Source: Mytilisepta virgata
Taxonomy: Eukaryota > Mollusca > Bivalvia > Mytilida > Mytilidae
Direction: 5' to 3'
Assembly (NCBI GenBank): GCA_028015205.1
Contig: CM051519.1
Location: forward strand, 79,133,539 to 79,197,538
DNA: 64,000 nt
A program made the translations under genes and the position numbers. This document shows positions 57,000 through 64,000 of this stretch, in pieces; within the stretch, counting starts at the first letter, position 1; the number at the start of each line of letters is the position of its first letter. Below the pieces are notes generated by a model. That model was not told the DNA's origin. It searched no databases and saw nothing but the letters and a program-made list of their open reading frames with translations.

Positions 57000-57246
57000 G
57001 TATGAAAATTAATGCACAAAAATTTTTTTATGAAATTGAGTTCAAAACAAAAACTTACACAACTATCAGAATTATGTATTACCATCAACGAAACCTGTAC
57101 TGAGAATGTCCATTCTTTCAAATTACTTGGAATTGACATTGATGAAAATTTAAGCTGGGAAGAACATGTTGATCGTATTTGTAAGATTATCTCATCTAAA
57201 ATATCACTTTTGTATAAACTTAAAGAATATTTGCCTATACACATAA
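57000..57246 (+). pseudogene. LINE reverse transcriptase C-terminal remnant
   Basis: An open stretch reads SFKLLGIDIDENLSWEEHVD then CKIISSKISLLYKLKEYLP. This is the conserved segment after the RT palm in Jockey/RTE/CR1-type LINEs (K.LGV.ID..LSW..H). Upstream is frame-broken. The sequence is cut at 57246 by another insertion. A LINE-like 3' end with an (ATT)n tail lies at 58200-58495. Confidence 0.75.
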
Positions 57247-57982
57247 TGTAACGTGCGAGGGGGTAGCGTGGACTGGTTGGTCCTGCACGTCACATAGTGG
57301 GAATGTATTTGTGGGAACGTATTGGAGTTAATTCTCCAAATTCGGTCTTGTACTAGGATCAAGAATACCCGTGCGCCTTGAAATACGCACACTGCTGTCC
57401 CTGTCCCTCTTGCACCTAAGCGATCCAAGAGTTATAGCAGGGCTATCTCCGAACGTCAAAACGCACAGTCTAATGTTTAATAGATGTAGCAGTGCCCTGC
57501 ACACTTCTTAACCAATGCGCTCCTTATCGGTTGACCAATGCACTTATTACCAGTTCTCTTACAACACTTCTCCAATGCGCATTATTCTGTGCACTGCACT
57601 TGTGGTACTGACGCCTCGGCACCAAGTCAATATCACCTTTCCACCCGATGGCCTCGGCACTACAGATGAGAACATTGTACCTATCAGTATACTCCTGCTA
57701 TGTAGCCTGTGTAGCTAACAACCACGCACAATCCAGTGCGTCACGTTGTCTCCCCTGCACCAAATCCAATGCTACCAGTGCACTTCTATATAAACCTTGG
57801 CAGTAACCACTACTATTAACGCTTTATTGTTCTCACTTTGGCCTTTTGAACTTCTTGATTAGAGCGTATTCCTAGCCACAATGATCGACAGTACAACAGT
57901 CCTTAAAATGCTAAGAACGGTGGTTTATATACACCTGTTTGGGCTATCCCATTTCATAGATAGAAAAGTCCACTCTACGACA
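57247..57982 (+). mobile_element. Possible solo LTR inserted in the LINE
   Basis: The stretch starts TGTAACGTGCGAGG and could end ...CTACGACA, giving TG...CA ends. It is clearly richer in GC than its flanks and has TATATAAA near 57789. The bases outside (CATAA and AATAA) are only a partial target duplication. The right border is uncertain. Confidence 0.38.
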
Positions 57983-58199
57983 AATAAAATATCAATGAAA
58001 CGTTTATTGTAATTACAGGGGTGCTAACACCAGTAAAGCTTTTCACTGACGGCTATATAAATCTGTGATTGGAATTAGGCTATAAATCCGGAAATCGTTT
58101 CCGTCTCTGATTTCGTATTACTAACGCTAAATATAACTCAAAAGTGAAAGTAGAATATGTAACAATATGTGAACGAATGGGACAAGGTATTAACATACT

Positions 58200-58460
58200 A
58201 TATTGAACTACAGATGTATTCTGAAGGCACCTAGTATTAAAATGGTCCGTTCTATGTTCTTCCTTTTATGGTTAGAATATGAAAACTTTATTAATTGTTG
58301 CCATTTAAATGTTCGGATGATTGATTTATATACATATATTATTTTGATGTTTGAACGTTAACTGTATGTACATGTATCTTGATAGGGCCTCAATGAAAAT
58401 TAGACTAGTTCTAATTGAGTTACCCTCTTTACATAAAGAATTTATTATTATTATTATTAA

Positions 58461-58491
<31 letters not shown>

Positions 58492-58495
58492 ATGT
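58200..58495 (+). mobile_element. LINE 3' UTR with (ATT)n tail
   Basis: TCTTGATAGGGCCTCAATGAAAATTAGACTAG and GTTACCCTCTTTACA precede a 50-nt (ATT)n tract at 58438-58490. This is the usual end of a bivalve LINE and fits the RT remnant at 57000 in orientation. Confidence 0.6.
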
Positions 58496-59500
58496 TGTTG
58501 GCGTGGCCAATGATGCGAGCACAGAAATAGCCCTTTCCAGAAAGTCATTTCCGTATCACGATTGTGATTCAAAAATTATAATTTGAAGCAAGTTATTTCC
58601 CTTACTTTACTTACTTCCGTTTCCGGCGAACGAAACTTTTTCTAGCCTTAGTATTAAAATAAAACGTATCACAAAATAGCGAAATCAATTTGATGCACTG
58701 TATGGCCATTTCGTTGACTGACAACTCATCAGCAGTGTTCGAGATCAAAATATTGAAAACCGGTTAAAGATATAATGATGAATAAATAAGCACAACCATC
58801 AAAAATCAAAACAATTAAAACAAACAGGTATCCAAACTCAGCTAAGGGTTACCTCTGCATCAAAAGAGCCTTAGAAATTTCTGGTAATTTTTGTCAAATT
58901 TTGAACGGAAAATTTAAAGGCATTTGAGTAATGAATAATGCCTGAACAAAAGTTCTGGCTAGTGGGCTGATAATCTCCTAGGGGACTAACAATCCACCAG
59001 CAGTAACATAGACCCAATAGTAGTAATAAAACGTATCAACTGACAACTCATCGGCAGTGCTCGAGATCAAAACATTAGAAATACCGGTTAAAGATATAAT
59101 GATGAATTAATAAGCACAGCCATCAAAAATCAAAACAATTAAAACAAACAGGTATGTAGCACACTAATGCTGCCCCAATTAAACAGACTTTTCTAGACGA
59201 CCCATATGTAGAAAATGCATATGCTTCTATAGCGCTCGCTATAACAGCATGTTCTATTTATTTTGTTAATATGTTGTTGGCGTGGTCATTGATACGAGCA
59301 CAGCAATAGCCCTTTTCAGAAACCCATTTCTGGTATCACGATTCTGGCTCTAAAATTATATTTACTTCCGTTTCCGGCGAGCGAAGCTAATTCTAGCCTT
59401 AGTATGTAGCGCAATATGGCTGCCCCCATTAAACAAAGACTTTTCTAAACAACCCATATGTAGAAAATGCATATGTTCCTATAGCGCTCGCTGTGCTCCC
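58485..59500. repeat. Cluster of duplicated MITE modules
   Basis: Three modules each occur twice: TTGTTGGCGTGGYCAnTGAT...TTCTAGCCTTAGTAT at 58490-58652 and 59270-59405; ACTGACAACTCATC...CAAACAGGTAT at 58718-58832 and 59038-59155; GTAGCRCAnTA...CTATAGCGCTCGCT at 59155-59240 and 59403-59492. No ORF. Confidence 0.75.
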
Positions 59501-60400
59501 TATTATTATTATTATATTCATATTTCAATGTAAGCTAAAGCGGAGAACACTAACAGTGCAAAATCAAATAAGCCACGATTTGCTTCGTAGTTAACCTTAG
59601 TTTTTTAAATCCAGTAAGAGGATATTATGAAATAAAACATTTAATTTGATGTCTAAATATCTAGATTTTACTTATTATAACTAATATATTATCATTGCTA
59701 AAATAAAAAAAGTCCAAAGTAATCATGGTAATGGAAGGGAAATTACGACAGTCACAAAATCAAACAAGTCACACATTAGGGCTTACATATTTAATTTTAC
59801 CTATTAACCTCAGTATGAGAAATTTATGAAGTAATTGAAAGTAAATATGCTGTGTAAATATTTTAATCTGTTCAAAGACTAACAAGGGATTACATGTACT
59901 TCATGATGGTCCTAAAAACACTAATACAAATACATGCAGTGACGATCCCAGTTGATTCAAATAATACTGTAAATTCGGTTATTTTCGTTGACATCAATTT
60001 TCATATATTGGGAAAAAGGTATATATTCGTGTTTTTTTTTAATTTCTTAGATTTCAAATTTCAAAAAAGTTATAAATCAGACGACATACGGTTGTGAGCT
60101 GCACTGAATTCATCCTAAATGTTTAAGTGAAAAAGGCGAGACGAAGATTTTCGTAGTTAAGGAAAATAGTCCAATTGTAATCGCAACTCTACGGAAGCAC
60201 CTTAACGAAGGAATCTGACAATACGGAACTCATCGCGACTTAATACTTAAACAAGTATAGGAATTGGATCGTTTAAGATAATAAATATATATTAAGCCTA
60301 AAACATTGAATTGTGCATATTGTTTATAGAAGGCTGCAAAGGCAAACATAATACTCTAAGAGCTCCTTCTGTTTATATCACAAATGTTAATTTTGCAAAG
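59501..60400. other. Non-coding, nothing recognised
   Basis: AT-rich, no supported exon. Confidence 0.45.
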
Positions 60401-60409
60401 AAATTTGTT

Positions 60410-61400
60410 TGAGGGACTTCCCAAACCCACCCCCACCCGATAAAAAAGAGAGAGAAACCCCATTTTAAGACAAGGGTCAAAAGTGCGATTATAATAATAT
60501 ACACATGTATCTCCCAAAAATGTTTTCTTAAGATACCGTTCTAGATAACTTAATATTTTCTTTATATGCCACTTAGGAGCTTGTGGCAAATAAAATGCTT
60601 TTTTACACATAATTTTTTTTTTTGCATACTACTAAGGCAAATTGGGCGGGGTTTTCATATGAGTGTTCCTAACAAAATTGGAAGTAGGTCTATGTATTCG
60701 TCCCTTGTTATTGCGTCCTCCGCATGTCTTTAATTGGACAAAATAATTTCAAATATTTCTAATTTAATGTAATTTAAATTGATATAAATCTATGGTTTGT
60801 TATATTTTTGGTAATGAACTTTCAACAGAATTTGATTCCATGTAGTTGAAAAATTGTTTAAAAAATTAAAAACATTGTAGCAAATATTATGCATGTGAGA
60901 GACTCCCAAACACAAAATTCAAAGAAGAATAGATTTAACAGTTAAATAATATCCCAATGAAACAATTTTATATAAAAAAAGACATTTTCTCCAGAAAAAT
61001 GTACGACTTCCATGCTATCTCTTCCCATCTCTCTCTCCAGTGATTGACAGAAAAGATTCTTTAGAAAAGGGTGGAAAAGAGAGAGAAGCCTTAGTTTTAT
61101 GGAAGGGACAAAGTTGCGAAGAATATACATGTATATCTCCAACCAAAAGTTTTCTAAGATATTTTTTAATTACCTTAATTTTTTCTATGCATGTAACTTA
61201 AGCAAATTTTGGGCGGGCTTTACTTAAGAGTCTTCCCTAGAAAAAAGTGAAGTAAGTAGTTTTATATACACCCGTATATGCTCCCAGTTATTTTCCTCTC
61301 CGATAAAAACATGTCTTTAATTGGAGAGAATTAATTTTAGATATTTAAAATAATCAAAATTTATATAGATCTGAGCTTTTTATAGTAAAAATTAACAAAG
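60410..61400. repeat. Diverged direct duplication, about 0.4 kb each
   Basis: 60410-60840 and 61010-61400 share, in order, AAGAGAGAGAAnCC, TACAYGTATMTC, TTTTCTTAAGATA or TTTTCTAAGATA, GGCGGG, and CATGTCTTTAATTGGA. Many substitutions indicate an old duplication. Confidence 0.65.
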
Positions 61401-61838
61401 TTTTATTCATTGAAGCAATATAAAGGTTCCTTAAATATCTCACGATACAGATTTTGATTTACAGGAGATTCACATTTTGTCGATTTACAACCGCGTTATC
61501 TGTTGTGCGTCACGCCTAAAATGTCGAAAGATAAACAATAAACCAAGACGTTGAAAAGCAAATTCAAATTCCAAAATATCTAAGAAAGTGAAGAATTTTT
61601 GTCGGACGACCAACCGGTGCATATACTGCCATATGACCCTCAGTGTCATGAACTATTTGATAAATAGTTTTCATAAAATTAAACGTTGAACAATATGGTT
61701 TATGAACAGAAGTTACACGTACATTGTACGTGTGATCTGCGGACTTTCCTTTGTGTGTATCGGATTTCTTTAAGTTATAACCTTATTTGTATTTATTTCA
61801 GATATTATTGATGCGATATTTCAAAAATTATTTTACAG

Positions 61839-62054
61839 TTTTAACTATGGATCCATGTAATGATTACACCGTTCTCACTGGCGAAGAGAAGAGATCTCCA
61901 GATTATACATTGGATTTTGTAAATGATATTGCCTTATCCGACGACAGACTGAACAAGAACTGGTATAAAATAGAGCTTGCAGCTGGTAGTGAAATGCCTT
62001 TAACAGCCCCAGGAACATTTAGATGTGGAACTCAAAACCCAATATATTTGAATG
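61839..62054 (+). CDS. D8C-domain exon (uromodulin/GP2/OIT3-like secreted protein)
   Basis: A 216-nt exon, phase 1 on both sides (acceptor TTTTACAG, donor GTATTA). It encodes DPCNDYTVLTGEEKRSPDYT, then LNKNWYKIELAAGSEMPL and FRCGTQNPIYLNG. The pattern (DPC..YT.L....R, W(Y/F)....AG..MP, CGT..P.WLNG) is that of the D8C domain before ZP modules in uromodulin, GP2 and OIT3. Two conserved Cys positions (before the W strand and after MP) are replaced; only two Cys remain. Symmetric phase suits a shuffled extracellular module. I see no companion exons within the window, so it may belong to a gene continuing to the right or be an exon relic. Confidence 0.72.
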
Positions 62055-62640
62055 GTATTAGTGCTTAGTACATTTGATTATATATTTATTCTTTTATAAA
62101 AACAAATCTTTAGAGTTTCCATTGAAAATCGACAGTGCATATTTTCACATACTCTAACTGTCAGGTAGATTCCCAGAATTATTTGTAATGTGTTGTTCTT
62201 GGTACATGCAATTGTGTTTTGAAAGAGTTCCATATGACACCAAAGGCTGTGTATGCGCTTTATTATAAATATAAATTTCTTCTTATTTATATATAATCAC
62301 AGTAAGGGCTACAAATATGAAATTATGTGCAATTCTGTAAAATTGCTCTTTCTCCCAATGACTTAAAGGATTTAATTTCATACTGGTTTCCCTCGAAAAC
62401 TGTCGATTTCTATTGAACTCTGTGACGAGATAGCATTAAACCATTTATGGGAGTGTTATTTCAGACTTTTTCGTTTAGTAGAGCGAAAGTATCCGACTGC
62501 AGCTGTGAGAGTCTTAGCTACATTTGTAGTTTTACAGTTAAAACGACCTCATTCTGATACTGCTATCGAAATTATGTACCGTCCACTCTAATTGTTGAAG
62601 CAAGTGGTCACCTTGTTAGTAATCATACTGTATAGGTTTT
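62055..62640. other. Non-coding, nothing recognised
   Basis: Sequence downstream of the D8C exon; no second exon found. Confidence 0.45.
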
Positions 62641-62644
62641 TATA

Positions 62645-62875
62645 GTGTGTTGTATACACCACAGTGTCAGGATAAATAAGGTGGATGTTTGGGTACCCAC
62701 AAAACCGGGTTTAACACCATCACTATTCAATGTCTATCCTGACTGTCTGTTGTGTTCATGTTTGTGTTTTGAACTCTCTTGTGTTATTTTTTGTCCAGAT
62801 TCTGTGAGTTGGATTGCCTTGATTAATTTGTATGTTATTGTTGACCTTTCCTGTTATCCATTTTGTTGATTGTTT
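62645..62875 (+). mobile_element. Possible retroelement tail, plus strand
   Basis: GTACCCACAAAACCGGGTTTAACACC and the TGTCTGTTGTGTTCATG region resemble the T- and G-rich 3' tails seen on the minus strand at 18.3, 37.8 and 38.5 kb, though diverged. No coding part. Confidence 0.35.
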
Positions 62876-64000
62876 ATACAGTAACACATAGCAAAATGCG
62901 TATTACATGCCACATCAACCCCAACTACATGTACCAATAAAAAATTCGAATTCTGTTATGTAAATGCATTATATACCAGTACTATATTGTATATTTTAAC
63001 TTGAGTATACGGATACTAGTATATAGGCGTTTGGTGTGGTGACCCGTATTTCGATAAAAGGTTCCCATTCGTCTAATGGTAGCCATGCGATAAATTTTGG
63101 TCGATAGAAGGCCGGATAAAATACGCATGAAATAACCTTGTTGCTACATGTACTTTAGACGGATTTATACAGGAGACTGGGAAAGGATGCAGGTTAAAAT
63201 CACGAAAGAATATTTCTTTCCATGAAAAATATGAAATATTCGACGTTTAATGAAATCTTAATGTCCAATCTCTCCAATGCAAAATCATGAATCTGGACCC
63301 GATTTGCCCTTTTTTTTATACTTATTCAGAATAAAAATACGCTGAAATACAACGTTTGTGCGGAAGTCAACTTCTGAGTAAATTTCCATTTATTTATTCT
63401 TTTGTTATTTTACTTTATAAATAAATTTCTCAAAAATAATACCTGCATATCCCTTAAGAAATAATATTAATTATATGTACATGATACTTCCATCAAATAT
63501 GCGATTGAAATTTCCTTTTTGAAAAAGATTTTACAGAGTAACTACCATATACATTGTTCAGTCTATGGAACCCTAATTTGTATATAGACGAACTTGTCTA
63601 GATGTACATGTACACATGTACTGCATAATACAGAAAACTAAAATTATGAAAATACTTAGTTTAAAAAATTAATCATCTTAATGTTATTTTAAATGGAACA
63701 AAATCCTGGTACTAAATGTATTTTATTTTTAAATGTCTTCATGGTATCAAATATTGATAAAAACTATCCCGCTGGAAAACTGCATGAAGGAGGACTCTCT
63801 GGACAGACCTGAATAATGGTTTGATTGAGAAATGACAAAGTTCATCAGTAAATAAGTTTGTGAAAAAAAAAGATACAAAAACGGACATCATTATAAAATG
63901 ACACCTCAGGGTGTTTGCAATCATCCTGTGAAATAAAAACTGTCAAGCTTAAAAACGGAAGGAGGACAGTCATCCAGACAAACCATACACCACTGATGCT
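62876..64000. other. Non-coding right end of the window
   Basis: AT-rich with many TACATGTA motifs; no supported exon, RNA gene or bounded repeat. Confidence 0.45.

Overview
The window is AT-rich animal DNA with small exons, long introns and many transposable-element remnants. Several repeats are of kinds I know from mussel and oyster genomes: an AGCTCACCTGACCC element, a (GGAC)n/GCGGGGGTATA element and a GGGGCGGATCC MITE. I infer a bivalve mollusc, most likely a mytilid; this is pattern recognition, not a search.

Layout. 1-8.4 kb is repeat-rich and carries no gene I can support: a TTAA-flanked MITE, a LINE 3' end, a BEL/Pao pol remnant, a tandem-repeat element with a (GGAC)n tail and an inverted-repeat element. 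8,467-17,007 is one complete-length but decayed Ty3/Gypsy LTR retrotransposon on the minus strand: two LTRs, a primer-binding-site candidate, gag, protease, RT, RNase H and integrase, plus an extra zinc-finger ORF after pol. 17,120-33,559 (+) is the 3' part of a gene for a leucine-rich-repeat membrane protein: six one-LRR exons, a C-terminal cap, three 51-nt stalk exons, a transmembrane exon and a tail exon. All 12 exons join into one open frame; the 5' exons are not visible. Its introns hold a KRBA2/Ginger-like transposase remnant, a retroelement tail, degenerate tandem repeats and two large hairpins. 33.7-40.5 kb holds retroelement 3' tails and a reverse-transcriptase remnant.

40,491-53,978 (+) is the most interesting part: a 13.5-kb DNA element with 35-bp imperfect terminal inverted repeats (12 perfect outer bases CCCAGTCTGCAA), a possible TC target duplication, and subterminal arrays of the palindrome CCRACGTYGG. 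It encodes an uninterrupted 675-aa Tnp2/CACTA-like transposase and, starting in an ATGGTAA overlap with its stop codon, a second gene that I reconstruct from six exons into an open 399-aa DUF4806-type protein. Several other repeats are nested in it, none within the coding exons. I infer a two-protein transposon in which the second protein may act on the subterminal repeats, as TnpA does in plant CACTA elements.

54-64 kb is mostly non-coding: a three-copy tandem repeat, a LINE remnant split by a possible solo LTR and ending in an (ATT)n tail, duplicated MITE modules, a diverged 0.4-kb duplication, and one isolated exon for a D8C (uromodulin/GP2-like) domain at 61,839-62,054 (+).
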